From NCBI RefSeq assembly GCF_003259315.1, contig NZ_QLLT01000003.1, positions 124,001 through 188,000 of the forward strand: a stretch of 64,000 bases of DNA, given 5' to 3'. The first letter of the stretch is position 1. Every line of letters starts with the position of its first letter. Of this stretch, positions 43,601 to 56,153 are shown one piece after another. The notes beneath the pieces are model-generated. The model searched no databases and was not told the origin of the DNA. It worked only from the letters and a program-made list of their open reading frames with translations. Made by a program: the position numbers and the translations under genes. The DNA is from Kitasatospora sp. SolWspMP-SS2h. Its GTDB lineage: Bacteria; Actinomycetota; Actinomycetes; Streptomycetales; Streptomycetaceae.

Positions 43601-44878
43601 CGGGCGGCGCTGACCGCGCTGGCCGCCGCGCCCGCCCTCACCCCGGTGCAGGGGCCCGCCGGGACCGGCATCCGGCTGGAGCGGCCGGGCGGGCCGCTGG
43701 TCCTGGTGGTCGAGCTGGGCGAACGCCGCCCCTTCACCCGGGAGGACGAGCTGCTGCTCGTCCTGCTGGGCGGCCGGCTGGCCCAGGGGCTGGCCCGGGC
43801 CCAGCGGATCGACCAGCAGCGCGAGACGGCCATCGCCCTGCAGCGGGCCATCCTGGGCCCGGACCGGCTGCCGCCGGGCTTCGCCGCCCGCTACGAGCCG
43901 GCCACCCCGCCGCTGGAGGTCGGCGGCGACTGGTACGACACCGTGCCGCTGCCCGACGGCCGGATCGGCATCATCGTCGGCGACTGCGTCGGGCGCGGCC
44001 TGGCCGCGGCCAGCGTGATGGGGCAGCTGCGCAGCGCCTGCCGGGCGCTGCTGCTCCAGGACCACAGCCCGGCCCGGACGCTCGCCGCGCTGGACGCGTT
44101 CGCCGCCGCCATCCCCGGCGCGGTCTGCACCACCGTGTTCTGCGGCGTCCTCGACCCGGCCACGGGCGAGCTGCGCCACTCCAGCGCCGGGCACCCGCCC
44201 GCCGTGCTGGCCCGGGCCGACGGCTCCACGGCCCTGCTGGAGGGCGGCCGGGCCCTGCCGCTGGCCGTCCGCCCCGGCCTGCCCCGGCCCGAGGCCACCA
44301 CGGTGCTGCCCGGCCGCTCCACGCTGCTGCTGTACACGGACGGGCTGGTGGAGCGGCGGCGCGACGGCCTGGCGGAGGGCATCGCGCAGGCCGGCCGGGC
44401 GGTCGTCACGGGCGCGGCCCTGCCCACCGCCGACCTGCCCGAGCACGTGACGGACCTGCTGCGCCCCGCCGAGGGCTTCGAGGACGACGTCGCCGTGCTG
44501 CTGTACCGGCAGCCCGCCGTCCTGACCCTGTCCTTCCCGGCCCGGCCGCAGGAGCTGCCGGCCGCCCGCGCCGCCCTGCGCGCCTGGCTGGCGGAGTGCG
44601 GCGTCCCGGCCGGGGCGGCCCGGGAGGTGTCGGCCGCCGGGGCGGCGGCCCTCGCCGAGTCCTTCGCGGACGGCGCGGACGGCCCGGACGGCGCCGGGGG
44701 TCGGCACGGACCCGACGCTCCGGACGGCCTCGACGGCCTCGACGGCGACGGCCCGCGCTCCCCCGACGGCACCGTGCGGCTGACCGCCCGGGCCACCGCC
44801 GACCGGCTGCGGGTGACGGTCGCCCGCGCCGGGGGCCCCGAGGCGCTGGTGGTCCAGGCCGCCCTGTCGGCGGGCTGA
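40697..44878 (+). CDS. Hybrid histidine kinase-response regulator-SpoIIE phosphatase fusion
   Basis: A 1393-residue soluble signalling protein. In order: a PAS-like domain (~20-155), a GAF-like region (~165-330), HisKA with His353 in NISHEFRTP, HATPase (GSGIGLALVKEL), a 15-bp-repeat linker (Thr-Gln-Asp-Gly-Pro), a receiver with phosphoacceptor Asp699 in ISDVMMPGTDG, a second PAS (~775-900), a GAF (~905-1040), a SpoIIE/PP2C phosphatase with Asp1078 in VGGDWYD, and a C-terminal RsbW-like domain lacking its N-box and Gly-rich lid. GTG 40697 has AAGGAGGAA upstream. It would link phosphorelay input to STAS dephosphorylation. Confidence 0.9.
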   Translation: MTRERAQGVFGADPAVGADLARVDWSATPLGDPADWPQSLRSAVDTMLSSRFSMWMGWGPDLTFFCNGAYRRDTLADKYPWALGRPFREVWAEVWEDARPRIEHVLTEGEATWDEALPLRLRRSGYPEESYHTFSYSPLRDEADAVVGVLCVVSEDTQRVVAERRMATLRDLGSDPGAVRTEGEFLAFSAEQLARNPYDLPFTLTYLFDDRGGAELAASSGVPAGHPAAPARTGPGEPGPWPAAAVRRGGAVSVPLTGGPFAELPRGAWEEPPREARLVPLSGPGGEPSGFLVVGLNRYRPADDAYLDFVDLVAGRLAVGITSARNHEAQQRRAEQLAELDRAKTAFFSNISHEFRTPLTLISGPVEGLRQRLADADPDVQEDLETVHRNTLRLSRLVNTLLDFSRIEAGRMRARPEPVDLARVTAELAAVFRSAAQRAGLVLEVDCAPLSAPVPVDPELWEKVVFNLLSNALKFTFEGTVRVRVRERDGRALVTVEDTGVGVPAAELPRLFDRFHRVENSRARSHEGSGIGLALVKELVELHGGTITVDSVPDRGTSFTVSLPLADSGAPAAQDGPDDPDGTARPGAEAFVQEALRWEHRPSPGPAGPQPDTGAPTDGPPAPDGPTQDGLTQDGPTQDGAGTDAGAPAHVLVVDDNADMRDYLSRILRGAGHRVTAVADGDRALAAVRTAAPELVISDVMMPGTDGLRLVAALRADRRTAALPVLLLSARAGREDAIDGFESGADDYLVKPFAATDLLARVRAALRLARLRDQHTRWQDALVDSLQDAFFVCDEDGAVLQVNQAFTDILGYGPEGLPYPAPHPWWADPATDPDAHRQAADALARATADGRGSSTAPVTHRDGHRIWTHSTFSRVPDPATGRTVTVGTFRDVTAEYYAIQRESALALLADCLSRATGAEESLACALAEMRGLWRARRVVAVHFDRAGAAPRLTAAGPCPDWPDLPEEHRAALTALAAAPALTPVQGPAGTGIRLERPGGPLVLVVELGERRPFTREDELLLVLLGGRLAQGLARAQRIDQQRETAIALQRAILGPDRLPPGFAARYEPATPPLEVGGDWYDTVPLPDGRIGIIVGDCVGRGLAAASVMGQLRSACRALLLQDHSPARTLAALDAFAAAIPGAVCTTVFCGVLDPATGELRHSSAGHPPAVLARADGSTALLEGGRALPLAVRPGLPRPEATTVLPGRSTLLLYTDGLVERRRDGLAEGIAQAGRAVVTGAALPTADLPEHVTDLLRPAEGFEDDVAVLLYRQPAVLTLSFPARPQELPAARAALRAWLAECGVPAGAAREVSAAGAAALAESFADGADGPDGAGGRHGPDAPDGLDGLDGDGPRSPDGTVRLTARATADRLRVTVARAGGPEALVVQAALSAG

Positions 44879-45097
44879 GACGGCGGCCGGGGCCCGCTCA
44901 GGGCCCGCCCAGGGCCCCGCCGGGCGTCCTGTCGGGGCCCTGCCAGGTCTCCCACCTGGGGGTTTTCCGGCGTTCCGGCCACTGGGGTAGCCTCGCCGGG
45001 GGTCCGGGATCAAGGCCGTTCGGCCGTGCCCGGTGGCCCGTGCGCTTGATCGGTTGCCCGGCCGGACGGCGGGGCGTGGCAGGAGGCGGAGCTTTCG

Positions 45098-49378
<4,281 letters not shown>

Positions 49379-49436
49379 CCGCCCCGCTCCCCCGCCCGTC
49401 CCCCGTCCGTCCAGCAGAGCCGCAGGAGACCACGCC

Positions 49437-51959
49437 GTGCACCAGTCCCGGGAGCCGCGCCCCGACCAGGGCCTGCCGACCACGCCGACCGGGTCCGGGC
49501 TGATCGGCGCCCAGCGCCCCGCCCCGTCCGCGCCCTTCCTGCCGTCCGTGCCGTTCGCGGCGCCGGACGGCCTGGTCGCGGGCCACGACTTCGCGGGTCA
49601 CGACTTCGCGGGCCACGACCCGGTGGACGACGACCCGGTGGTCGACGGGGCGCTCGGGCGGCTGGCCGGCACCGTGGAGGAGCTGCGCCGGCAGCTGGAC
49701 GACGCGCAGGCGCACGCCGCGGGGCGGTCGGTGGTGGAGATGGCGGTCGGCATCCTGGTGGAGCGGCTGCGCTGCGGTCCCACCGAGGCCGCCCGGCAGC
49801 TGGACCTGCTGGCGGGGCAGGCCGGCTCGACCCCGCTGGAGCTGGCGGCGGGCCTGGTCAACCAGGCCGCCGCGGACAAGATCTCCGAGGCCGCCCAGGA
49901 CTTCGTGGCGCGGGCGGCGAACCCGGCGTCCCAGCGGGTCGGCGTGCGGCTGCGCAACACCGAGGCGGACGCGCTGAGCGCGACCGACGCGGCGGCGGCG
50001 GCCCGCGCGATGCTGGAGCACGCGCTGCGGCCGCTGGGCGCGGTCGCGGTGGCGATCTGGGCGGCCCGGCCGGACCTGTCGCTGGCGCTGGCGGGCAGCG
50101 CGGGCTTCGCCGACGCGGAGGCCCGGCGGTGGCGCCACGTGCCGCCGGGGGTGGTCACCGCGGCCCGCCGGGCGCTGGACGAGCGGGCACCGGTGACGTA
50201 CCGCACCCTGGCGGACGCGTCGGTGCCCTCGATCGGCCAGCACGAGGCCAGCGGCGGCCGGGTCGCCGTGCCGGCGGGGGTCGGCGGCCGGTTGATCGGC
50301 GTGCTGGAGGTGTGCTGGCGCGACGAGCTGCCGAGGTGGTCGCAGTCGCTGCACCGGCAGTTCGAGGCGCTGGCCGAGCTGTGCGCGGCCACCCTGGAGA
50401 CCTGGACCGGGGACGCGCCGGACGACGCCCCGGGGGCCGGGCGGCTGGAGGAGCTGAGCCGGCTGGTCGACGGCGTCCTCGACCCGTGCATGATCCTGGA
50501 GCCCGCCGACGACGCCTTCCCGCCGCGGTTCGTGATCCGCTACGCCAATCCGGCGTTCGTGGACTTCGCGGGCCGCCCGACCGGGGCGATCGTGGGCTCC
50601 CCGCTGCTGGAGGCGTACCCGCTGGCCGCGCAGGAGGGCAACCTGCTGGAGGCGGTGGAGGACGTGCACGCCACCGGGGCGCCGTTCAAGGACCCCCGGA
50701 TGCAGCTGGCCGCCCTGGTCGACGGGGTGCCGCTGACCGCCGACGCGTACGTGTCGATCAGCCGGCACGGCAGCCACGTCACCGTGCTGTGGCGGCTGAC
50801 CGACAGCACCCCGAAGATCGCGCGGCTGCTGCACCACGCGCAGCGGCTGGGCCGGATCGGCGGCTTCGAGGAGGACCTGACCACCCGCGAGGTGGTCTGG
50901 AACGAGACGCTGTTCGAGCTGTACGGCCTGCCGGCCACCGACCGGCCGATCCCGCTGGAGCGGCTGGTCGACCACGCCCACCCGGACGACCGGCACGCGG
51001 TGGGCCGCTTCCTGCGCACCCTGCTGCACCACCGGCGCCCGGCGTCCACGGCCTTCCGCCTCCAGCGGGCGGACGGGGTGACCCGGCACATCCGGGTGGT
51101 GGCCGAGCCGGTGCCCGACCGGTTGGAGCAGGTCAGCGCGGTCCGCGGCGCCTACCAGGACGTCTCCGCGCAGCACTGGACCGAGGTCGCGCTGGCCGCC
51201 ACCCGCGACCAGCTGGCGCAGAGCGAGCAGCAGGTCGCCGAGCGGCACCGGCTGGTGCTCCAGCTCCAGCACGCGATCATGCCGCCCAGCGTCAGGTCGC
51301 GGACGCTGAACAACCTCGACGTGGCGGTGCGCTACCGCCCGGCCGAGAAGGACCACCTGGTCGGCGGCGACTGGTACGACGCGCTGCCGCTGCCCTCCGG
51401 GCAGGTGCTGGTGTGCGTCGGCGACGTCGCCGGGCACGGCATCGAGGCGGCCACCGGGATGGTCGCGCTGCGCAACGCGCTGCGCGGCCTGGCCGCGACC
51501 GGGGCCGGTCCGGCCCAGCTGCTGGCCTGGCTGAACAGCGTGACGCACCACCTGACCGACAATGTCACGGCCACCGCGGTCTGCGGCCTGTACGACCCGG
51601 AGCGGCGCCTGCTGCGCTGGGCCCGGGCCGGCCACCTGCCGCCGGTCCTGCTGCGCGGCGGGGCGGCGGAGTGCCTGCCGCAGGTGGACGGCATCCTGCT
51701 GGGCGTGATCGACCAGGCCGACTACCAGGAGAGCGAGATCGCGCTGGCGCCGGGCGACCGGATCGTGATGTACACCGACGGTCTGATCGAGCGCCGCGAC
51801 CAGGGCCTGCACGCCTCGCTCGCCAACCTGGTCAGCCTCTCCGAGGCGGCCCCCCGCGAGGGCGCGACCGCCCTGGACGCCCACCTGGACCACCTGCTGC
51901 GCTTCAGCGGCGCCGACACCGACGACGACACCTGCCTGGTGGGCATCGAGGTGCGGTAG
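49437..51959 (+). CDS. ANTAR-GAF-PAS-SpoIIE phosphatase
   Basis: An 840-residue soluble protein. After a variable N-terminus with the repeat His-Asp-Phe-Ala-Gly, an ANTAR-like helix region (~95-150) reads SVVEMAVGILVERLRCGPTEAARQL, followed by GAF (~165-325), two PAS domains (~335-460 and ~470-590; the latter has VWNETLFELYGLP) and a SpoIIE PP2C phosphatase (~605-838) with Asp645 in VGGDWYD, GDVAGHGIEAA and MYTDGLIERRDQG. It should dephosphorylate a STAS protein in response to a small-molecule or redox signal. GTG 49437 follows AGGAGA. It lies 58 bases after the poly-HAMP kinase, probably one operon. Confidence 0.92.
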   Translation: MHQSREPRPDQGLPTTPTGSGLIGAQRPAPSAPFLPSVPFAAPDGLVAGHDFAGHDFAGHDPVDDDPVVDGALGRLAGTVEELRRQLDDAQAHAAGRSVVEMAVGILVERLRCGPTEAARQLDLLAGQAGSTPLELAAGLVNQAAADKISEAAQDFVARAANPASQRVGVRLRNTEADALSATDAAAAARAMLEHALRPLGAVAVAIWAARPDLSLALAGSAGFADAEARRWRHVPPGVVTAARRALDERAPVTYRTLADASVPSIGQHEASGGRVAVPAGVGGRLIGVLEVCWRDELPRWSQSLHRQFEALAELCAATLETWTGDAPDDAPGAGRLEELSRLVDGVLDPCMILEPADDAFPPRFVIRYANPAFVDFAGRPTGAIVGSPLLEAYPLAAQEGNLLEAVEDVHATGAPFKDPRMQLAALVDGVPLTADAYVSISRHGSHVTVLWRLTDSTPKIARLLHHAQRLGRIGGFEEDLTTREVVWNETLFELYGLPATDRPIPLERLVDHAHPDDRHAVGRFLRTLLHHRRPASTAFRLQRADGVTRHIRVVAEPVPDRLEQVSAVRGAYQDVSAQHWTEVALAATRDQLAQSEQQVAERHRLVLQLQHAIMPPSVRSRTLNNLDVAVRYRPAEKDHLVGGDWYDALPLPSGQVLVCVGDVAGHGIEAATGMVALRNALRGLAATGAGPAQLLAWLNSVTHHLTDNVTATAVCGLYDPERRLLRWARAGHLPPVLLRGGAAECLPQVDGILLGVIDQADYQESEIALAPGDRIVMYTDGLIERRDQGLHASLANLVSLSEAAPREGATALDAHLDHLLRFSGADTDDDTCLVGIEVR

Positions 51960-51988
51960 GCCCGGTCCGGCCGGCGCCGCCGGGCGGG

Positions 51989-52939
51989 TCAGGCGCGCAG
52001 CCGCAGGGTGCCCAGGTGCTCGGGGCGGATCAGCCGGGTGCGCGGGGCGAGGGCGCGGACCTGGGTGAGCAGGCCGTCCAGGTCCATCGACGGGTCCTGG
52101 ACGGCCGGGTCGGTCAGCGGCGTCTCGAAGACGTCCCAGTGCACGGGGACGACGGTGCGCGGGAAGTCGAGCGCCCGGAGCAGCCGGGGCACGTACCGGT
52201 GGGTGGTGCGGGCGGTGCTCTCCACGGCGATCATCGCGACGTCGGGGCGCAGGCCGGCGTAGGTGTGCTCGACGAAGTCGCTGGCGCCGGTCAGCAGGGT
52301 CTGCGGGCCGTCGCCCAGTTGGACCTGGAAGGCCAGGGTGTCGCCCTCCACGAGTTCGCCGATCGTCGTGGGGGCCTGCGCGGGCGGCGCGGTCAGGGTG
52401 CCCGGCGCCCAGTAGCGGTGCTTGGCGTTGCGGCTGTGCAGGGCGGCCACCACCCGGACGGTGAACCCGCCGAAGTCGAGCACCTCGCCGCCCTTGACCA
52501 CGATCAGCTGGGCCGGGTCCACGCCCATCGCCTGGAGCAGGTGGCAGGTGGTGGCGGTGCCGACCACCCGCACGCCCCGGCTGGTGGCGATGTGCGGGAC
52601 GTCGTTGACGTGGTCCCAGTGGCTGTGGCTGACCAGCACCAGGTCCGGTGTCCCGAGGTGCGGGTCGACCGCGGCGGGGTCGACGGTGAGCGGGGTCTTC
52701 GGGTCGAAGCCGTGGGTGGGGTAGCGGGTGAGGTACGGGTCGAACAGCACGGTCCTCCCGTTGCCCTCGATCCGCCAGCCGCTGTTGCCCAGCCAGGTGA
52801 ACGCCGTCTCGCCGCCGCCCGGCTGCTGCGGCTCGCCCGCGGCGGCGGCCGCGGGAGCGGCTCCGGCCACCGGCAGCAGGGCGGCTCCCGCGACCGCCGT
52901 CCGGAGGAGTCCGCGTCGTCCCAAGGTGTTGTCACTCAT
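51989..52939 (-). CDS. Tat-exported metallo-beta-lactamase-fold hydrolase
   Basis: A 316-residue exported protein. The signal peptide has twin arginines (LGRRGLLRTAVAGAALLPVAG) ending near residue 34. The mature MBL fold shows SHSHWDH (HxHxDH metal site), ALHSRNAKHRYW, and a late His in VPVHWDVF. Resembles UlaG/RomA-type lipid or N-acyl-phosphatidylethanolamine hydrolases; the substrate is uncertain. The ATG at 52939 is the natural start of the signal peptide. It is convergent with the ANTAR phosphatase gene, and its product acts outside the membrane. Confidence 0.87.
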   Translation of the reverse strand: MSDNTLGRRGLLRTAVAGAALLPVAGAAPAAAAAGEPQQPGGGETAFTWLGNSGWRIEGNGRTVLFDPYLTRYPTHGFDPKTPLTVDPAAVDPHLGTPDLVLVSHSHWDHVNDVPHIATSRGVRVVGTATTCHLLQAMGVDPAQLIVVKGGEVLDFGGFTVRVVAALHSRNAKHRYWAPGTLTAPPAQAPTTIGELVEGDTLAFQVQLGDGPQTLLTGASDFVEHTYAGLRPDVAMIAVESTARTTHRYVPRLLRALDFPRTVVPVHWDVFETPLTDPAVQDPSMDLDGLLTQVRALAPRTRLIRPEHLGTLRLRA

Positions 52940-53043
52940 GCCCGGGAAGGACGGTCGGTCGTGCGCGGCCGGTTCCGCCGGGCGGGCGGTCCCCCGGGTC
53001 CGGGGGCCCGGCGTCCCCTGTCGTCCCCGGTCCGGCGGCGCGG

Positions 53044-53784
53044 CTACTGGTCGAGGATGCCCACCGCGTGGGCGATGACGAGCAGCGAGGTGATCAGCGC
53101 GGAGACGCTCTCGACCGCCATCAGGGCCTTGGCCCGGGTGGAGAGCGGCATGGTGTCGGTGGGGCTGAAGGCGGTGGAGTTGGTCACCGAGACGTACAGG
53201 TAGTCCATCAGGGTGGGCACCCAGTCACTGGTGCGGGAGGAGCCGTCGGCGACCTCCTCGACGGCGTCGTCGTTCTCGTCCTGGGAGAACCGGAAGTCGG
53301 CGAGCGGCAGTTCGGAGCGGTCGGCCTGGGTGCGCATCACCGGGCCGCCGCGGTCGAGCTCCCAGAACGCCAGGCCGAAGACGATGATGCCGGTGGCCCA
53401 GACCTGGAGCGCGGCGAGCAGCAGCGGGCCGCCCTCCTGGGCCTGGCTGGTCACCATCGCCCGGACCAGCAGGCCGAGGGAGACCAGGTTGCTGATGCCG
53501 ATCAGGGCGACCAGGGCCAGCGACAGGATGCGGGAGAAGCGGTTCTGCCGGGTCATCCGGCGCGGGTTGACCGCGATCAGCGGGATCAGCAGCAGCACCT
53601 CCAGCGCGGGCAGCACGAACCGGGGGACGACCAGGAGTTGTTCGGGCAGCGCCAGGTAGAGCAGGACGGCCGTCAGGGTGGCCAGTACGGCGGGTAGCCG
53701 GGCCTCGCCCCGGCGTTCGTGGCGCGGGAAGCGGCGGAGGGCTTTCGCGCGGTGGTCGTTGACGTGCCGTTCCGCACTGTCCAT
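53044..53784 (-). CDS. DUF1345-like integral membrane protein
   Basis: A 246-residue protein with about five or six transmembrane helices: two near residues 28-75, two around 85-150, and two at the C-terminus around the conserved DYLYVSVTNSTAFSPTDTMPLSTRAK. That motif resembles the pore-like loop of two-helix ion channels and typifies a Streptomyces membrane family often labelled DUF1345. The N-terminus is basic (RAKALRRFPRHERRGEAR). GGAAGG lies eight bases before ATG 53784. It is divergent from another membrane protein gene. Transport function is possible but unproven. Confidence 0.75.
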   Translation of the reverse strand: MDSAERHVNDHRAKALRRFPRHERRGEARLPAVLATLTAVLLYLALPEQLLVVPRFVLPALEVLLLIPLIAVNPRRMTRQNRFSRILSLALVALIGISNLVSLGLLVRAMVTSQAQEGGPLLLAALQVWATGIIVFGLAFWELDRGGPVMRTQADRSELPLADFRFSQDENDDAVEEVADGSSRTSDWVPTLMDYLYVSVTNSTAFSPTDTMPLSTRAKALMAVESVSALITSLLVIAHAVGILDQ

Positions 53785-54000
53785 GGACGGGCCTTCCGGT
53801 CGGGTGGGATATCCCCTCGCATGCCCGGTCGGCCGCCGCCCACGCCGGGACGGCATGGGCGGCGGCCCGCCGGGCAGCCGCTTCCCGGGGCGCGACACGA
53901 CCCCGCGGGCGCCCGGGTGCGGAACGCGGGGCCCGGCGCGGGGCGAGAATCGGCCCCGGGCCCGCGCCCCGGTTCGGGCGCGACGATCGAAAGGACCCCA

Positions 54001-54522
54001 GTGAGCGACGCCTCGACCCCCGGCGGTGGGCCCGGCCGTGACGAGAGCCCGCAGGAGCGGGCCGACCGGCAGTGGGACGAGATGCTCCAGGAGGTGCGGG
54101 TCGCCCAGACCGGCGCCCAGATCCTGTTCGGCTTCCTGCTGAGCGTCGCCTTCACGCCGCGGTTCGCCACGCTGGGCGACTTCGACCGGAACCTCTACAC
54201 GGCCACCGTCATCCTGGGGGCCTGCGCGACCGCCTCGCTGATCGCCCCGGTCGCCTTCCACCGGCTGCTGGCCGGGCACGACCTGAAGCCGGTGCTGATC
54301 CGCACCGGCTCCCGGCTGCTCGGGCTGGGGCTGACCCTGCTCGCGCTGACCATCGGCTGCGCCCTGTTGCTGCTGCTGCGCACCGCGACCGGCAACGCCG
54401 TGCTCGCCGCGGTGGTCTCCGCCGCCGGGCTCGCCTACTTCGCGTTGACCTGGCTGGTGCTGCCCTCCCTGCTGCTGCGCCACGAGGAGCGCCGCGCCGG
54501 GGGGCGCCGCGCCGGGCGGTGA
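54001..54522 (+). CDS. DUF6328 family membrane protein
   Basis: A 173-residue protein with four transmembrane helices. The cytoplasmic N-terminus ends in the family phrase EMLQEVRVAQTGAQILFGFLLSVAF, then three more helices follow, including VLIRTGSRLLGLGLTLLALTI. Function is unknown; such genes often sit with stress-regulated envelope genes. GTG 54001 has AAAGGA upstream. The last codons and stop lie in a 14-bp tandem duplication. Confidence 0.82.
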   Translation: MSDASTPGGGPGRDESPQERADRQWDEMLQEVRVAQTGAQILFGFLLSVAFTPRFATLGDFDRNLYTATVILGACATASLIAPVAFHRLLAGHDLKPVLIRTGSRLLGLGLTLLALTIGCALLLLLRTATGNAVLAAVVSAAGLAYFALTWLVLPSLLLRHEERRAGGRRAGR

Positions 54523-54536
54523 GCGCCGGGCGGTGA
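54509..54536. repeat. 14-bp tandem repeat spanning a stop codon
   Basis: GCGCCGGGCGGTGA occurs twice exactly (54509-54522, 54523-54536). The TGA ending the first copy is the stop of the DUF6328 gene. Confidence 0.9.
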
Positions 54537-54658
54537 GCGCCCCGCTTCCCGGAGGCGGCCGTCTGCAGGTGGGGCGGTCGTTTGCGGGTGGGGCGGTCGG
54601 GCAGCCGCGCGGGAGGCCCGGCGGTCCGGCGGCGGGCCGGGAGGAGAGGAGGCCGGGT

Positions 54659-54934
54659 GTGAACGCGGCAGTGGTGGTGTACAAGCCGGTCGGCATGCTG
54701 GTGGGGGCGCTGGGCGGGGTGCTGGCCGGGGCGGTGTTCAAACGGCTGTGGCAGCGGATCGCCCACGAGGAGGACACCCCGAACGCGACCGACGAGGACC
54801 GGGGCTGGCGACAGGTGCTGACCGCCGCCGCGCTCCAGGGCGCGCTGTTCGCGCTGGTGAAGGCGGTCCTGGACCGGTCGGGGGCGGTCGCCTGGCGGCG
54901 GGTGACGGGCACCTGGCCCGCGGGCCGGAGCTGA
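54659..54934 (+). CDS. DUF4235 family small membrane protein
   Basis: A 91-residue protein with two hydrophobic segments: VVVYKPVGMLVGALGGVLAGAVFKRLW and VLTAAALQGALFALVKAVLDR. The phrase Tyr-Lys-Pro near the N-terminus and Trp-Arg before the second helix fit the DUF4235 family of unknown function. GTG 54659 is preceded by GGAGGAGAGGAGG. It follows DUF6328 by 136 bases on the same strand; the gap holds a GC-rich near-repeat of GGTGGGGCGGTCG. Confidence 0.85.
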   Translation: MNAAVVVYKPVGMLVGALGGVLAGAVFKRLWQRIAHEEDTPNATDEDRGWRQVLTAAALQGALFALVKAVLDRSGAVAWRRVTGTWPAGRS

Positions 54935-54991
54935 GGGCGGCGTCGGGCCCGGGCCGCCGGGCCCGGTGCGCGGGTTCACCCGATCGGCCCG

Positions 54992-55016
54992 GTGTGACGG
55001 CCCCGGTCGGGGGTAG
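54992..55016 (+). promoter_or_regulatory. SigB-like promoter candidate
   Basis: GTGT (54992-54995), 15 bases, GGGTAG (55011-55016). It lies 52 bases before ATG 55069, the same distance as the related candidate before the gene at 34118. Confidence 0.55.
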
Positions 55017-55068
55017 CCGCCGGGTGTCCCAGTCGGAGACGGACAGTCGGAGACGGAGAGGAACAGCC

Positions 55069-55248
55069 ATGACCACGCAGGACGGCAAGGACCGGGCCGC
55101 GCAGGACGCACCGGAGGAGAGCGTGCGCGAGCGGTCGGCCGAGGAGCGCGAGATCACCGCGCCGACTCCCGCCGACGTGCGGGCGAAGGCCGAGGACGGC
55201 CGGACGGACGAGCCCGAGCCGCCGGCCGCGGACAGCCAGGCGCCCTGA
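55069..55248 (+). CDS. Small hydrophilic disordered protein
   Basis: A 59-residue protein rich in Asp, Glu, Ala and Arg (EESVRERSAEEREITAPTPAD), with no hydrophobic core, likely disordered. ATG 55069 has GGAGAGGAA upstream. A SigB-like promoter precedes it and a strong terminator follows, so it is a single-gene unit, possibly induced by stress. Function not recognised. Confidence 0.65.
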   Translation: MTTQDGKDRAAQDAPEESVRERSAEEREITAPTPADVRAKAEDGRTDEPEPPAADSQAP

Positions 55249-55255
55249 GCGCCCG

Positions 55256-55307
55256 CGACCGTCCCGGTCCCCGCCCCCGGAGGGGCGGGGACCGGGACGG
55301 TCGTTTT
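55256..55307 (+). terminator. Strong rho-independent terminator, 22-bp stem plus T-run
   Basis: Arms 55256-55277 and 55282-55303 are perfect reverse complements with a 4-base loop (CGGA), followed by TTTT. It starts 8 bases after the stop of the small hydrophilic protein gene. Confidence 0.95.
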
Positions 55308-55375
55308 CCGGCCGGACCCGCGCGGGCGGCGGGTCGGGGACGGCCGGTCGGGGCGTGAGCGTCGGGACGCGACCG

Positions 55376-55684
55376 TCAGGACGTGACCGTCGGCGGGGTG
55401 AGCAGGGCGGAGAGCAGTTCGGCGATGGTGGGCCCGGCGTCGGCGGGGTGGCGCAGCTGGCCGTCGATGACGCGGTAGTGGTTGGTGCGTCCGCGGCGCT
55501 CGTGGGTGAGGTACCCGGCCTCTTCCAGGTCGGCGATGATGCGCTGCACTGCGCGCTCGGTGAGCAGGCAGCGGGCGGCTATGTCGCGCACCCGGATGCC
55601 GGGGTCGCGGTAGATCTGGATCAGCACCCTGGCGTGATTGGTCAGGAAGGTCCACTGGCGGCTGGATTCGGCGGTTCGCTCCAC
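55376..55684 (-). CDS. MarR-like winged-helix regulator
   Basis: A 102-residue DNA-binding protein. The helix-turn-helix covers about residues 15-70: FLTNHARVLIQIYRDPGIRVRDIA, then LLTERAVQRIIADLEEAG and the wing YLTHERRGRTNHYRV. The C-terminus is short, with no effector domain. The GTG at 55684 is chosen; TATCCT just upstream could be a -10 for a leaderless transcript. It is divergent from the small gene at 55818 across a 133-bp, locally AT-rich region containing ATGCAT-type palindromes. Confidence 0.82.
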   Translation of the reverse strand: MERTAESSRQWTFLTNHARVLIQIYRDPGIRVRDIAARCLLTERAVQRIIADLEEAGYLTHERRGRTNHYRVIDGQLRHPADAGPTIAELLSALLTPPTVTS

Positions 55685-55817
55685 CGTCCCAGGATAGGTA
55701 GTGGATTTCACGACTCGCGATGCATGACATAATTTTCGTGCATTCATTGACGCATGTTGAGTGTGCGGGGACAGTGGGACGTGCCGGTCTCCCGCACCGG
55801 TGCCTGGAGGCGATGTG

Positions 55818-56153
55818 ATGGTGGAGGCTCTGACCCGAGCGCGGCTTGAGCACTTCGCCGCGGTCCTGACCGCCGGCGCCGGCACCGACCGGGACCTGCC
55901 GCCGCAGCTGCGGTACGCGATCGCCGGGGTGCGGGCCTACCTGGCGGCCGCCGAGGACGGCGCGCCGGTCACCGACCAGCTGCGCGGCAACGCCGTCGCG
56001 CTGTGGGAGATCCTGGGGGCCGCGGTGGCGAAGGGGCCGACCGGGTCCGAGTCGCTGCCCGCTCCCCGCTCCGGGCCGGGCGCCCGGTCCGCCGCCGCGC
56101 TTCCGGCCGGCGCCGGGGTCGGTGCCGCGCTTCCGGCCGGTGCCGTGAGGTGA
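55818..56153 (+). CDS. Hypothetical protein coupled to a STAS gene
   Basis: A 111-residue protein I do not recognise. The first ~70 residues look helical (TRARLEHFAAVLTAGAGTDRDL, LRYAIAGVRAYLAAAEDG) and the last 35 are an Ala/Gly/Pro repeat (Ala-Ala-Leu-Pro-Ala-Gly). GGAGG lies seven bases before ATG 55818; GTG 55815 is also possible. Its stop overlaps the STAS start (GTGA), so it is translated with that gene and may be a partner of the STAS protein; that is inference. Confidence 0.7.
   Translation: MVEALTRARLEHFAAVLTAGAGTDRDLPPQLRYAIAGVRAYLAAAEDGAPVTDQLRGNAVALWEILGAAVAKGPTGSESLPAPRSGPGARSAAALPAGAGVGAALPAGAVR

Noticed and set aside
44960..45000. A SigB-like promoter before the poly-HAMP gene (GTTTT and GGGTAG)
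   Set aside because: The spacer between GTTT and GGGTAG is 19 bases, outside the 14-16 range, so it was not annotated.
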